Source: VRUE01 sp963816785
GTDB taxonomy: Bacteria > Actinomycetota > Thermoleophilia > Solirubrobacterales > 70-9
Direction of reading: 5' to 3'
Length of the DNA: 64,000 bases
Assembly (NCBI GenBank): GCA_963816785.1
Contig: CAWFLL010000004.1
Location: 1,302,001-1,366,000 of the forward strand
Of this stretch, positions 42,615 through 51,025 are shown one piece after another. Position numbers and translations under genes: made by a program. The notes beneath the pieces were generated by a model, which saw only the letters and a list, made by a program, of their open reading frames with translations, ran no database searches and was not told the origin of the DNA. Each line of letters opens with the position of its first letter. The first letter of the stretch is position 1.

Positions 42615-43733
42615 ATGGGAATGCGCAGCATCCGAATCGGGCACCTTGCCGGCATCCCGATCGGGGTTCAGCCACTCTGGTTGGCGATCGTCGCGCTGAT
42701 CACCTGGTCGCTCGGCGCCGTCTACTACCCCGACCAGGCGCCGGGAATCCCCGCGGGCACCGCCTACGCGCTCGGCCTGCTGAGCGCCCTGCTGCTCTTC
42801 GCCAGCATCCTCCTGCACGAGCTGGGCCACAGCGTCGTGGCGCGCCGGTACGGGGTCGAGATCGAGGAGATCGACCTCTGGCTGTTGGGCGGGGTCGCCC
42901 GTATGAAGGGCTACCCCAAGACGGCAGGCGACGAGTTGCGCTTCGCGCTCGCGGGCCCGGCGGTGACGTTGGCGATCGCCCTGACCTTCGGTGTCGTCGC
43001 GGCGGCGCTTCCGACCTCCGCGCCGGACGCGCTGCGGGCGGTGGTCGAGTACCAGCTCTACATCAATGCCGCGATCCTCGTCCTCAACCTGTTGCCTGCC
43101 TTCCCGCTCGACGGCGGTCGCGTGGCGCGAGCACTGCTCTGGCAGCGACGCGGCGATCTGACCCGCGCCACCGCGACCGCCGCCGCGATCGGACGCGGCT
43201 TCGGCTTCGGGATGATCGCCCTCGGCGTGCTGGGTGCGGCGGGTGGCGCCGTGGGTGGCATCTGGTTCGCCGTGATCGGCTTCTTCGTGATCGTCGCGGC
43301 GAAGGCAGAGGAGGGCGGGCTGCGGATCCGCACCGCATTCGCCGGGCGCGAGGCCGGAAGGTTCATGTCCTTCCCGGCGGTCACCATCCCGGCCGGGATC
43401 AGCGTCGCCGACGCGGTCGAGGACTACTTCGTCAGGCATCGCTACACCGCCTTCCCGGTCATCGATGGGAAGCGACCGGTCGGTCTGATCGACGTCGCGC
43501 ATGTCGAGCGGGTGCCGCAGAGCCGCCGCGCCAGCACCACCGTGGCGGAGGCCGCGGTGTCGGACCCAGGACTCATCGTCGGCGAACACCAGGACGTCGC
43601 CGAGCTGCTCGAGCAGCCCGCCTTTCAACGTTTCGGCAGGGTGATCGTCCGCACCGACCGGGGCGGGCTCGGGATCCTCTCGACCACCGACGTCAACCGC
43701 GCACTGCGGGCGCTGGAACTCAGGTCGCGCTAG
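42615..43733 (+). CDS. Site-2 (M50) intramembrane metalloprotease with CBS domains
   Basis: 372 residues, Rip3-like. Membrane spans surround the zinc motif HELGH (in SILLHELGHSVVARRYGV) and the third ligand Asp in LLPAFPLDGGRVARALLW. Later spans include FGMIALGVLGAAGGAVGGIW. Two CBS-like segments form the C-terminal half (MSFPAVTIPAGISVADAVED, VIDGKRPVGLIDVAHVERVP, and GLGILSTTDVNRALRALE). Such proteases cut membrane-bound regulators, with CBS binding adenylates. ATG 42615 lies 9 bp after the esterase stop. Confidence 0.92.
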   Translation: MGMRSIRIGHLAGIPIGVQPLWLAIVALITWSLGAVYYPDQAPGIPAGTAYALGLLSALLLFASILLHELGHSVVARRYGVEIEEIDLWLLGGVARMKGYPKTAGDELRFALAGPAVTLAIALTFGVVAAALPTSAPDALRAVVEYQLYINAAILVLNLLPAFPLDGGRVARALLWQRRGDLTRATATAAAIGRGFGFGMIALGVLGAAGGAVGGIWFAVIGFFVIVAAKAEEGGLRIRTAFAGREAGRFMSFPAVTIPAGISVADAVEDYFVRHRYTAFPVIDGKRPVGLIDVAHVERVPQSRRASTTVAEAAVSDPGLIVGEHQDVAELLEQPAFQRFGRVIVRTDRGGLGILSTTDVNRALRALELRSR

Positions 43734-43816
43734 CACCAGATAAGGGGGGACAACCCACGCCAACCCTTCGGCTTTTCACCGATGGCAATTGGATCAACCG
43801 CTCCTACCTTTTCTTC

Positions 43817-44236
43817 ATGCCTGAGCCGAGCATCATCGAGCGCAACGTTGAGAAAGCGCACATCTGGCTTGATGAAGTCGCGGGACAGCTGGGTACCGAT
43901 GACCATCGGGAGGCCTACCGCGTGCTGCGTGCCTATCTTCACGCCCTGCGCGACCGCCTCACGGTGGACGAGGCGGCCCAGCTCGCGGCTCAGCTTCCGG
44001 ATCTGATCCGAGGGATCTACTACGAGGGCTGGAACCCAAGCGCGACGCCGGTCAAGTACCGAAGCGTCGTCGAGTTCCTGGACCGGGTCGCCGCCGACGC
44101 CGGACTCGACGGCGAGACCGCCGCCTCCTACGCAGTCAGTGCCGCAGCCGCGGTCTTACGACGCCACGTCTCCGCAGGCGAGATCGAGGATGTCCGCGCC
44201 CTGCTGCCCGAAGAGTTACAGCCGATCCTGGGCTGA
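43817..44236 (+). CDS. DUF2267 protein
   Basis: 139 residues: HIWLDEVAGQLGTDDHREAY, VLRAYLHALRDRLTVDEAAQ, LAAQLPDLIRGIYYEGWNP and SAAAAVLRRHVSAGEIEDVR, LLPEELQPIL, which is the standard DUF2267 helical sequence. Function unknown; these often accompany stress proteins, and a universal stress protein gene follows. Confidence 0.9.
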   Translation: MPEPSIIERNVEKAHIWLDEVAGQLGTDDHREAYRVLRAYLHALRDRLTVDEAAQLAAQLPDLIRGIYYEGWNPSATPVKYRSVVEFLDRVAADAGLDGETAASYAVSAAAAVLRRHVSAGEIEDVRALLPEELQPILG

Positions 44237-44336
44237 CGGCGCGATGCAGGGTCGCACCGACTCGCGCGAGCAAGCTTCGAACCCAGCGCATGCGGCCGCA
44301 CGCACCGCCAAAGGCGAGCGGTCACGTCCAGGGGCG

Positions 44337-45146
44337 ATGCCCCCGTTCACCAACATCCTCTGCGCCATCGACGGCAGCCGCGGCAGTAAAGTGGCGAGGC
44401 ACCAGGCGATCTGCCTCTGCGGCCCCGGGACAGCCCTGCGCTTCGTCGCTGTAAGTCATCAGGTCGGCGTGGGTCTGTCCGCACAGGCCGACCTAAGCGA
44501 GATGCGGGCGCGCAATGTCCTCGAGGAGTCAGCTTCGCTCGCCAGGAAGGCAGGCGCCGATGCATCCGTCTCGCTGTTGCGCGGCGATCCGACGAGCGAC
44601 CTGCTGCTCGCAGAGGCCGCCAAGCATGACCTGCTTGCGATCGGATGTCACGGCGGCTCGCGATTCGGTGGAATCATGCTCGGAAGCACCGCGACCAAGC
44701 TTGCTCACCATGCCGAGCGCCCGCTGCTGATCGCCCGCCGAGCGGCCGAGGGACACGACTTTCCGCAGAGCATCCTCCTCGCCACCGACGGCTCGTCGGG
44801 ATCCTGGGCGGCAGCGAGGATCGCCACCCACCTCTCGCAAGCCCAGCGCTCCGAGCTACGCTTGGTCTACGTTCCCGATGGCACCCACCCGGAGCGCTAC
44901 CGCGAGGTCCTGAAGCAGCTCACTGTGATCGAAAAGGCAACTGGTTCTTCGCCGGTGGTCGTCGACAATCCCGGCCACGTCGCAGAGCGGATCGGCGAGG
45001 CGGCTCGCGCTGCCCAGTCCTCGCTGATCGTCATCGGTCGTCGCGGCGTGGGCGGCGTCAAGGCCCTCGGCAGCGTTAGCGAGCGGGTTGTGCACCGCGG
45101 GCCGTGCTCGGTCCTGGTCGTGCCCGACGGAACGGCTGGAGAATAG
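44337..45146 (+). CDS. Tandem-domain universal stress protein
   Basis: 269 residues from ATG 44337. Two UspA domains: FTNILCAIDGSRGSKVARHQ with LLAIGCHGGSRFGGIMLGST, and SILLATDGSSGSWAAARIAT with LIVIGRRGVGGVKALGSVSE RVVHRGPCSVLVVP. The GxxG-x9-G(S/T) nucleotide-binding pattern is fully present in the second domain and approximate in the first. Expected to bind ATP and act in stress survival. The first domain's opening is slightly unusual (VARHQAICLCGPGTALRFVA). Confidence 0.88.
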   Translation: MPPFTNILCAIDGSRGSKVARHQAICLCGPGTALRFVAVSHQVGVGLSAQADLSEMRARNVLEESASLARKAGADASVSLLRGDPTSDLLLAEAAKHDLLAIGCHGGSRFGGIMLGSTATKLAHHAERPLLIARRAAEGHDFPQSILLATDGSSGSWAAARIATHLSQAQRSELRLVYVPDGTHPERYREVLKQLTVIEKATGSSPVVVDNPGHVAERIGEAARAAQSSLIVIGRRGVGGVKALGSVSERVVHRGPCSVLVVPDGTAGE

Positions 45147-45198
45147 GGATGGAAACTCCCGGCGGTTCACCTCCGCAACGACTCCGCGGGCCGCGGTG

Positions 45199-45927
45199 TC
45201 AACGGTCCTTACCGGGGGTCCGGAGGTGACGCGAGAACCACCCCCCAGCCAGCTGCGATACCCGCTCCAAAGCGCCGGGCTCTTCGAAAAGGTGCGTGGC
45301 GCCAGGGACGACCGCAACCTCGTGCTCGCAGCGCAGGAGCGTCGCCGCCTGCTCGTTCAAGGAAAGCACCTGCCAATCGGCCCCGCCGACGATCAACAGC
45401 GTCGGTGAGGCGACGTCCTCGAGGCTCTCGGCGGAGAGGTCAGGTCGCCCGCCACGTGAGACCACCGCGCGAATCCTCCCGCCGAGTCGGGCTGCCGCGC
45501 GGAGCGCCGCCGCGGCGCCCGTCGAGGCGCCGAAGTACCCGATCGGCAGCCGTCCCAGCCCCTCCTCTTCCTCTGCCCAGCGAGTGACGGAGAGGAGTCG
45601 CTCGGCGAGCAAGCCGATGTCGAAGACATTTGCCCGGTCGAGTTCCTCCTCGGTCGTGAGAAGGTCGAACAGCAGCGTCGCGAATCCCGCCTGGTTGAGT
45701 GATTCGGCCACTTGGCGGTTACGCGAACTGAGCCTGCTGGAGCCGCTGCCATGGGCAAAGATCACGAGGCCGCCGGCCGCGTCTGGCAATCGCAGGTCGC
45801 CATTCAGGCGCAGGGCGGGACCGACATCGATCTCCACCGCTCGCTCGCTGGGCGGTGGACCGTCTGGGAGTTCTGTGGCGAGCCTGTGCGGCTCACGGGA
45901 TTCGCGCAACGTTGATTCGTCAGTCAT
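45199..45927 (-). CDS. Alpha/beta hydrolase (dienelactone-hydrolase-like)
   Basis: 242 residues: LVIFAHGSGSSRLSSRNRQV (oxyanion region), the nucleophile elbow GYFGASTGAAAALRAA (GASTG), acid residue around LLIVGGADWQVLSLNE, and the catalytic His in VPGATHLFEEPGAL. This is the small hydrolase type frequently linked to phosphoribosyltransferase/erythromycin-esterase and Usp genes in stress regions. Substrate unknown. Confidence 0.87.
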   Translation of the reverse strand: MTDESTLRESREPHRLATELPDGPPPSERAVEIDVGPALRLNGDLRLPDAAGGLVIFAHGSGSSRLSSRNRQVAESLNQAGFATLLFDLLTTEEELDRANVFDIGLLAERLLSVTRWAEEEEGLGRLPIGYFGASTGAAAALRAAARLGGRIRAVVSRGGRPDLSAESLEDVASPTLLIVGGADWQVLSLNEQAATLLRCEHEVAVVPGATHLFEEPGALERVSQLAGGWFSRHLRTPGKDR

Positions 45928-45964
45928 CGTGAACCCTCCGAATTAGCCACCGGGGAATGAAGGA

Positions 45965-46007
45965 ATGCGCCCGACGAGAATCGAACTCGCGACCTTCGGC
46001 TTGAAAG
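45965..46007 (-). repeat. 43 bp copy of a tRNA 3' end (attachment-site-like), distal copy
   Basis: Identical over 43 bp to 46734-46776, the 3' end of the complete tRNA. It contains the T arm (GCGAG-TTCGATT-CTCGT on the minus strand) and 3' acceptor strand but no matching 5' half. This is the arrangement of attL/attR around an inserted element. Confidence 0.75.
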
Positions 46008-46733
46008 GCTGCCCAACGCCCGCGTGCCGAAGCCGTTTGCGGCGACTCTGCGACCTCTATGAGACTTGACAGTTGCGGTTATTTGACCGAGGGTCAAGCG
46101 TCTGAATCGGCATCCCAGTACCCGAATCGGCCAGCCGTTCGATGGCGGTGGGGTTCGGCCCCAGGCCGGTCGACTTGGCGACACACCGGCGGTTCGCTCT
46201 GCGGTTCTCGAACCAGGAGGACTGTAGGGACCCTCTGAACAGTCCCCCGCATCCGGTTCCGACCGGACACCCAATTAGACACGGAGGTGTCGGGTGTCAG
46301 CATCAACGGAGGACCGGGTGTCAGCGGGCAATGGAAGCGCCTCGGAGGACCAGCGCACCGAGCGCGCAGCGGAAGGCAAGCGGGAGGCGCGCTGGTCCTC
46401 GCGTCGCAAGGAAGGGGTGGTGCTGCCGCTGATCGCGGTCTGGCTCAGACCGGTCGCCTTGTAGTATGGCGTTGTGTATGTTCGATTGACGTTGAACGGT
46501 TGATGACTTGTGTATGCATTGTATGCGAACCGCAATCGACGTTGCTGTATGACATGTATGAATCGACGCATGCTTCGGTACTGCGCATGAATTCTGAACA
46601 TGCCTGACTGAATGAAGGATGTCTGTTTGTGCGTTGATGTGCGAAGTCTGTATGCGAATACTGCGATTTCATGAATGGTACGTGTAATGCTTGCGCTTGC
46701 GCTTGCTGAATTTGAGTTATTATTCTTTCCTGG
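46008..46733 (+). other. Remnant island between two tRNA 3' ends; no recognisable gene
   Basis: The first part (46008-46440) is GC-rich and contains a perfect 12 bp inverted repeat (GAGGACCAGCGC, 46345-46356, with its complement at 46389-46400). From about 46450 to 46733 the composition falls to near-balanced, with many ATG/CAT/TGT words, unlike anything else in the window. Frames of 100-120 codons exist on the minus strand but show no domain or ribosome site. No integrase is present. Confidence 0.6.
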
Positions 46734-46734
46734 A

Positions 46735-46830
46735 TGCGCCCGACGAGAATCGAACTCGCGACCTTCGGCTTGAAAGACCGACGCTCTTTGGACCCCGTGA
46801 AGGGTCCGTTTACCACTGAGCTACGGGCGC
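46735..46830 (-). tRNA. tRNA with anticodon UUC (Glu by codon rule) and an extra hairpin in the D loop
   Basis: Acceptor stem GCGCCCG/CGGGCGC is perfect; D stem GCTC/GAGC; anticodon arm TCGGT-CTTTCAA-GCCGA; T arm GCGAG-TTCGATT-CTCGT. At 96 nt it is about 20 nt too long, because a hairpin (GGACCC-TTCACG-GGGTCC) sits inside the D loop. No CCA is encoded. The body resembles arginine tRNAs as I know them, so amino-acid identity is uncertain. Confidence 0.55.
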
Positions 46831-46867
46831 CTGCTCAGTGGGACTTTATCGGTGGGAGAATCGAGAC

Positions 46868-47623
46868 ATGGATCTCGGACTCGAGGGCAGGGTGGCCCTG
46901 GTCATGGGCGCCAGCCGCGGGATCGGGCGGGGTATCGCGGGCGCCCTCGCCGGCGAGGGCGCCAGGGTCGCGATCGCCAGCCGCTCCGAGGAGAAACTGC
47001 GGGAAGCCGTCGACGAGATCGAGGGCGACGTCACCCCCTTCGTTGCCGACGCCTCCGATCTCGAGCGCATGGCCGCCCTACCTGAGGAGGTCGCCGACGC
47101 AGTCGGTCCAGTCGAGATCCTCGTCGCCAACGCCGGCGGCCCGCCCTTCGGCGGCGCCCTCGAGCAGTCGATCGAGGAGTGGGAGCGCGCCTACCGGTCC
47201 CTGGTCCTGGCCCCACTGACGCTGGCCGGCGCCGTCGTTCCCGGAATGCGCGAGCGAGGTTGGGGACGAATCGTCAACGTCGGCTCCAGCTCGACCCGGG
47301 AGCCGATCCCCGGCCTCAACCTCTCCAACACACACCGGATGGCCGCGGTCGGGTTCCTGAAGACGCTCTCGCGCGAGGTGGCGGCCGACCGGATCACCGT
47401 GAACACCGTGGCGACCGGCCGGTTCGCGACCGATCGCCTCGCCGGACCGGACGGCTCGCTCGACGCGGCCGAAACGGCCGCCCGCGAAGAAATCCCCGCC
47501 GGGCGGCTCGGCCGTCCTGAGGAGTACGGCGACCTGGTCGCGTTCCTCTGCTCCGAGCGCGCCGCCTACATCACCGGCGCGACGATCCCGATCGACGGCG
47601 GCTTGCTCCGCTCGGCCTTCTGA
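46868..47623 (+). CDS. Short-chain dehydrogenase/reductase lacking the usual YxxxK
   Basis: 251 residues. The cofactor motif is GASRGIGRG (ALVMGASRGIGRGIAGALAG), NAGG is in VANAGGPPFGGALEQ, and the Ser of the active site in IVNVGSSSTREPIPGLNLS. Where the catalytic YxxxK should follow, the sequence reads NTHRMAAVGFLKTLSREVAA. The end GATIPIDGGLLRS is typical. A subfamily of FabG-like SDRs shares this replacement, so activity may differ from standard reductases. ATG 46868 follows GGTGGGAG. Confidence 0.87.
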   Translation: MDLGLEGRVALVMGASRGIGRGIAGALAGEGARVAIASRSEEKLREAVDEIEGDVTPFVADASDLERMAALPEEVADAVGPVEILVANAGGPPFGGALEQSIEEWERAYRSLVLAPLTLAGAVVPGMRERGWGRIVNVGSSSTREPIPGLNLSNTHRMAAVGFLKTLSREVAADRITVNTVATGRFATDRLAGPDGSLDAAETAAREEIPAGRLGRPEEYGDLVAFLCSERAAYITGATIPIDGGLLRSAF

Positions 47624-47636
47624 GGGGCGACCAGAA

Positions 47637-48536
47637 ATGGGCCACACCCACCACGGCCACACTCACGGCTCCACCGCCGACGCAGATCGGGCAAGGCTCT
47701 GGATCACCCTGGCGGTGATTCTCGGGTTCATGGCGGTCGAGGTGGTGGCCGGCATCGTCGCCAACTCGCTGGCGCTGCTCTCCGACGCCGGCCACATGCT
47801 CACCGACGCAGCGGCGATCGGCCTCGCACTGGTCGCGCTGCGACTAAGCCAGCGCCCACCCGGCGGCGCGATGACCTTCGGCCTCAAACGGGTCGAGATT
47901 CTTTCAGCGCAGGTCAACGGCGTCGGCCTCCTGATCCTGGCGGCGCTGATCGCCGTCGAGGGCATCCGGCGGCTGCTCGACCCCCCCGCGGTTGAGGGTG
48001 GCCTCGTCCTCGTCGTCGCCGTGGCGGGGATCGGGGTCAGCCTCGCAGCGACCCTGATCCTGGCGGGGGCCAACCGCCGCAGCCTCAATATCGAGGGCAG
48101 CTTCCAGCACATCGTCACCGACCTCTGGGCGTTCATCGGCACCGCGATCGCGGGCGCTGTGATCCTGACCACCGGTTTCGATCGCGCCGACCCGATCGCC
48201 TCGCTGGTCGTGGCTGGGCTGATGCTCAGGTCCGCCTACGGCCTTCTGCGCGAATCCGGCCGGGTCTTCCTCGAGGCGGCGCCAAAGGGGGTCGACCCGG
48301 AGCAGATCGGCCGCCGCATGGCCGAAGAGCCCGGGGTGGTCGAGATACACGACCTCCACGTCTGGGAGGTCACCTCGGAGTTCCCGGCGCTCGCCGCGCA
48401 CGTGATCGTCAAGCGCGACGCGGACTGCCACCTGGCCCGCCTCGAGCTCGCCGACCTGCTCGAGACCGAGTTCGGAATCCACCACACCACGCTCCAGGTC
48501 GAGCACGAGCCCGAGCGCCTGCTGCAGATCGAGTAG
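47637..48536 (+). CDS. Cation diffusion facilitator (CzcD/ZnT type)
   Basis: 299 residues with an His-rich N-terminus (MGHTHHGHTHG), six spans, the metal-binding pairs SLALLSDAGHMLTDAAAIG and FQHIVTDLWAFIGTAIAG (HxxxD), and the cytosolic domain EIHDLHVWEVTSEFPALAAH. It exports Zn2+ or related divalent ions by proton exchange. It starts 13 bp after the SDR stop and may be co-transcribed with it. Confidence 0.93.
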   Translation: MGHTHHGHTHGSTADADRARLWITLAVILGFMAVEVVAGIVANSLALLSDAGHMLTDAAAIGLALVALRLSQRPPGGAMTFGLKRVEILSAQVNGVGLLILAALIAVEGIRRLLDPPAVEGGLVLVVAVAGIGVSLAATLILAGANRRSLNIEGSFQHIVTDLWAFIGTAIAGAVILTTGFDRADPIASLVVAGLMLRSAYGLLRESGRVFLEAAPKGVDPEQIGRRMAEEPGVVEIHDLHVWEVTSEFPALAAHVIVKRDADCHLARLELADLLETEFGIHHTTLQVEHEPERLLQIE

Positions 48537-50039
48537 CTAGCCCTCCGCCGGCCGCTCGCGCATCGACGGGAACAGGATCACGTCGCGCAGGGTCTTGGAG
48601 CCGGTCAGGATCATCATCAGCCGGTCGACGCCCAGGCCGCAGCCGCTCGCGGTCAGCATCCCGTATTCGAGCGCCCGCACGAACTCCTCGTCGTGCTCGT
48701 GCGGTGTCTCCTCCGCCCCGGACTCCTGGCGCTCCCGCTGTTCGACGAACCGGCGCCGCTGCTCGATCGGGTCGTTGATGTCGGTGCCGCCGCCGAGGAT
48801 CTCCATCCCGGCGACGATCCCGTCGAAGGCCTCCCCGAGCAGGGTCGGGTGCTCGGGGACCGGCTTCACCAACGGCCAGATGTCGAGCGGCAGGTCTTCG
48901 ATCCAGGTCGGCTGCATCAGCTTCGGCTCGACCAGCTTCCCCTGCAGGGTGTCGACGAGCCCGGCCCAGTCGTCGTCGGGGTCAGCGTCGTCACCGGCCA
49001 GCTCGGCCAGCTCGTCGCGGCTCGCCTTGGTGACGTCGACGCCGGTCTCCTCCAACAGGGCATCGCGGAGCTTCACCCGCCTCCACGGCGTCGCGAAGTC
49101 GATCGTCTCGCCGTCGCGCTCGACCTTCGTCGTCCCCAGCACCCGCTCGACGACATCCGCGACCAGCTCTTCGCCGACCTTCATCACCCCGTGGTAGTCG
49201 GCGCCGCCCACGAACCACTCGAGCATCGTGAACTCGGGGTTGTGCTGGGGCGACATCCCCTCGTTGCGGAAGAACTTGCCGAGCTCGTAGACGTCCTCGA
49301 AGCCGCCGACGATGGCGCGCTTCAGGTACAGCTCGGTCGCGATCCGCAGGTAGAGGTGGCGGTCGAGCGCGTGGTGGTGGGTTTTGAACGGCCGCGCCGC
49401 CGCGCCGCCGGTCAGCCGCTGCAGGATCGGCGTTTCCAGCTCGACGAAGCCGCGCTCGTTCATGTGCTCGCGGATCGCCGCCAGCACCTTCGCCCGCAGC
49501 AGGAACACCTCGCGCGAGCGCTCGTTCGCCATCAGGTCGAGCTCCCGCTGCCGGTAGCGGACCTCGGGGTCGGAGATCCCGTGGAAGAGATCGGGCGGGT
49601 CGCGCAGCGCCTTCGCCAGCAGCACGCACTCGCGGACCTCGATCGCCAGCTGGCCGCGCCTGGTCACGTAGAGGTCGCCCTCGACCCCGACGATGTCGCC
49701 GATGTCGAGGTCCTCGATCCGGTCGTAGGCCTCCTGGCCCAGCGCGTCGACCCGGGCGTAGGCCTGGATCGTCCCGGAGAGGTCGCGGACGTCGAAGAAG
49801 GTCGTCTTGCCGTGGCCGCGCTGGCCGGTCACCCGGCCGGCGATCCGGTAGGAAAACTCACGGTGCTCGCCCTCCCCGAGTGCCTTCGGGTCGTGGGCCT
49901 TAAGGATCGCGGCGATCCGGGTGCGGTCGGGGAAGGAGCGGGGGAAGGGATCGATCCCTTCGCTCCGCAGGCGCCCCGCCTTCGCCTCTCGCTCCGCCTC
50001 TGTCGAGCCGGCGGTGGGCTCCGCCTCCTCCGCGCTCAA
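48537..50039 (-). CDS. lysS: Class II lysyl-tRNA synthetase
   Basis: 500 residues. The OB-fold anticodon domain (RIAGRVTGQRGHGKTTFFDV) precedes the class II core: motif 1 near REHMNERGFVELETPILQRL, motif 2 FRNEGMSPQHNPEFTMLEW and motif 3 ASGCGLGVDRLMMILTGSKT. It charges tRNA-Lys in the cytosol. The start is TTG 50039 (TTGAGCGCGGAG), separated from the prmC stop by a short repeat element that itself begins with ATGAGCGCGGAG, so the original start may have been displaced by that element. Confidence 0.95.
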   Translation of the reverse strand: MSAEEAEPTAGSTEAEREAKAGRLRSEGIDPFPRSFPDRTRIAAILKAHDPKALGEGEHREFSYRIAGRVTGQRGHGKTTFFDVRDLSGTIQAYARVDALGQEAYDRIEDLDIGDIVGVEGDLYVTRRGQLAIEVRECVLLAKALRDPPDLFHGISDPEVRYRQRELDLMANERSREVFLLRAKVLAAIREHMNERGFVELETPILQRLTGGAAARPFKTHHHALDRHLYLRIATELYLKRAIVGGFEDVYELGKFFRNEGMSPQHNPEFTMLEWFVGGADYHGVMKVGEELVADVVERVLGTTKVERDGETIDFATPWRRVKLRDALLEETGVDVTKASRDELAELAGDDADPDDDWAGLVDTLQGKLVEPKLMQPTWIEDLPLDIWPLVKPVPEHPTLLGEAFDGIVAGMEILGGGTDINDPIEQRRRFVEQRERQESGAEETPHEHDEEFVRALEYGMLTASGCGLGVDRLMMILTGSKTLRDVILFPSMRERPAEG

Positions 50040-50040
50040 G

Positions 50041-50109
50041 GCAATGCTTCGCGCTTCGCTCGCTGCGCGAAGATCCAGATATGGCTCATTTGGCTCGCTC
50101 CGCGCTCAT
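50041..50109 (-). repeat. REP-like intergenic element between prmC and lysS
   Basis: On the minus strand it opens ATGAGCGCGGAG, a mini-frame of seven codons (MSAERAK), and contains the stem TTCGCGC/GCGCGAA. A related element with the same opening (mini-frame MSAESAQ) lies at 61436-61502. An 11 bp match (TGAGCGCGGAG) recurs at the lysS start. Confidence 0.5.
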
Positions 50110-50918
50110 GGCGCGACGCCGACTGTTACCCGCTCACCACCCATGTAGTCGCGCATGGTAGTCGCGTCGCCGAGAAGCTCCCGAAGGGCCGGGCCGTGGT
50201 GGGTGTCGTGCTCGAAGGCGACCCGCCAACCCGACGGGATCTCCGCCAGCACCCCGCGGATGACGCCGAGGCCGTCCTCTCCGCAGTCGCCGGTGACGGC
50301 GATCCGCGGCTCGCGCTGGATCTCCGGCGAGCGCTCGAAGATCGTCGAGTCGGTGACGTAGGGAAGGTTGGCGAGGACCATGTCGACGTCCTCCTCGACG
50401 AGCGCGTCGGGCAGGCCCTCCTCGACGCTCACCTCGAGGTTGATTCCGAGCCGCTTGGCGTTCTCGCGCGCGACTTCGGCCGCCTCCGGGGAGAGGTCGG
50501 ACGCGGTCACCCGCAGGTCCGGGCGCTCGCTGAGCAGGGCCAGGGCCACCGCTCCGGATCCGGTGCCGATCTCGTGGACGCGGGCGCCCTCGGGCAGCTC
50601 GGCGGCGGCCTCGACCAGCAGGCCGGTCTCGCGGCGCGGGATCAGGACCCGCGAGTCGACCGCGACCTCGATCCCGCGGAAGCCCTCGCGGCCGAGGATG
50701 TATGCGAGCGGCTCATGCTCGGCGCGACGGCCGACGCTCGCCTCGATCGTCTTCGCCAGCTCGGGCGAAACCTCGCCGGAACCGTCCCGGGAGAGCTCCT
50801 CGACGTCGATCCCGAGGGCGTCGGCGACCAGCGCCTCGGCGTCGGCGCGCGGCTCGTCGCAGCCCGCCGCGGCGATCCTCTCGGCGGCGGCCTCAACGGC
50901 GGTCTCAACGGTCGCCAC
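50106..50918 (-). CDS. prmC: Peptide-chain-release-factor glutamine methyltransferase (HemK family)
   Basis: 270 residues from GTG 50918 (AGGGAGG upstream). N-terminal helical domain (AAAGCDEPRADAEALVADAL, LGREGFRGIEVAVDSRVLIP RRET) and SAM domain VHEIGTGSGAVALALLSERP. It N5-methylates the Gln of the GGQ loop of release factors RF1/RF2. The family's substrate motif NPPY is here NLPY (VLANLPYVTDSTIF), an unusual change at the first Pro. The longer frame to 51029 is unlikely to be translated. Confidence 0.88.
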   Translation of the reverse strand: MATVETAVEAAAERIAAAGCDEPRADAEALVADALGIDVEELSRDGSGEVSPELAKTIEASVGRRAEHEPLAYILGREGFRGIEVAVDSRVLIPRRETGLLVEAAAELPEGARVHEIGTGSGAVALALLSERPDLRVTASDLSPEAAEVARENAKRLGINLEVSVEEGLPDALVEEDVDMVLANLPYVTDSTIFERSPEIQREPRIAVTGDCGEDGLGVIRGVLAEIPSGWRVAFEHDTHHGPALRELLGDATTMRDYMGGERVTVGVAP

Positions 50919-51025
50919 GGGTGACCCCTCCCTGCCTGTATCCACTGGTCCCAACGATGCTCTTCCTTTCGGTTTTCCTCGGTTTGACTCGTGCGAGGTT
51001 AGACGACATCTGAGCGCACCTGCCT

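Noticed and set aside
46008..46733. Protein genes in the remnant island (minus-strand frames of 108 and 123 codons)
   Set aside because: One frame begins by translating the tRNA itself, neither has a ribosome site or domain.
46735..46830. Selenocysteine tRNA, because of the 96 nt length
   Set aside because: Extra length is in the D loop and not in the variable arm, the anticodon loop is CTTTCAA rather than one presenting TCA, and the acceptor stem is a normal 7 bp.
48693..50924. 743-codon plus-strand frame across lysS and prmC
   Set aside because: Runs across two well-supported minus-strand genes and has no recognisable domain.
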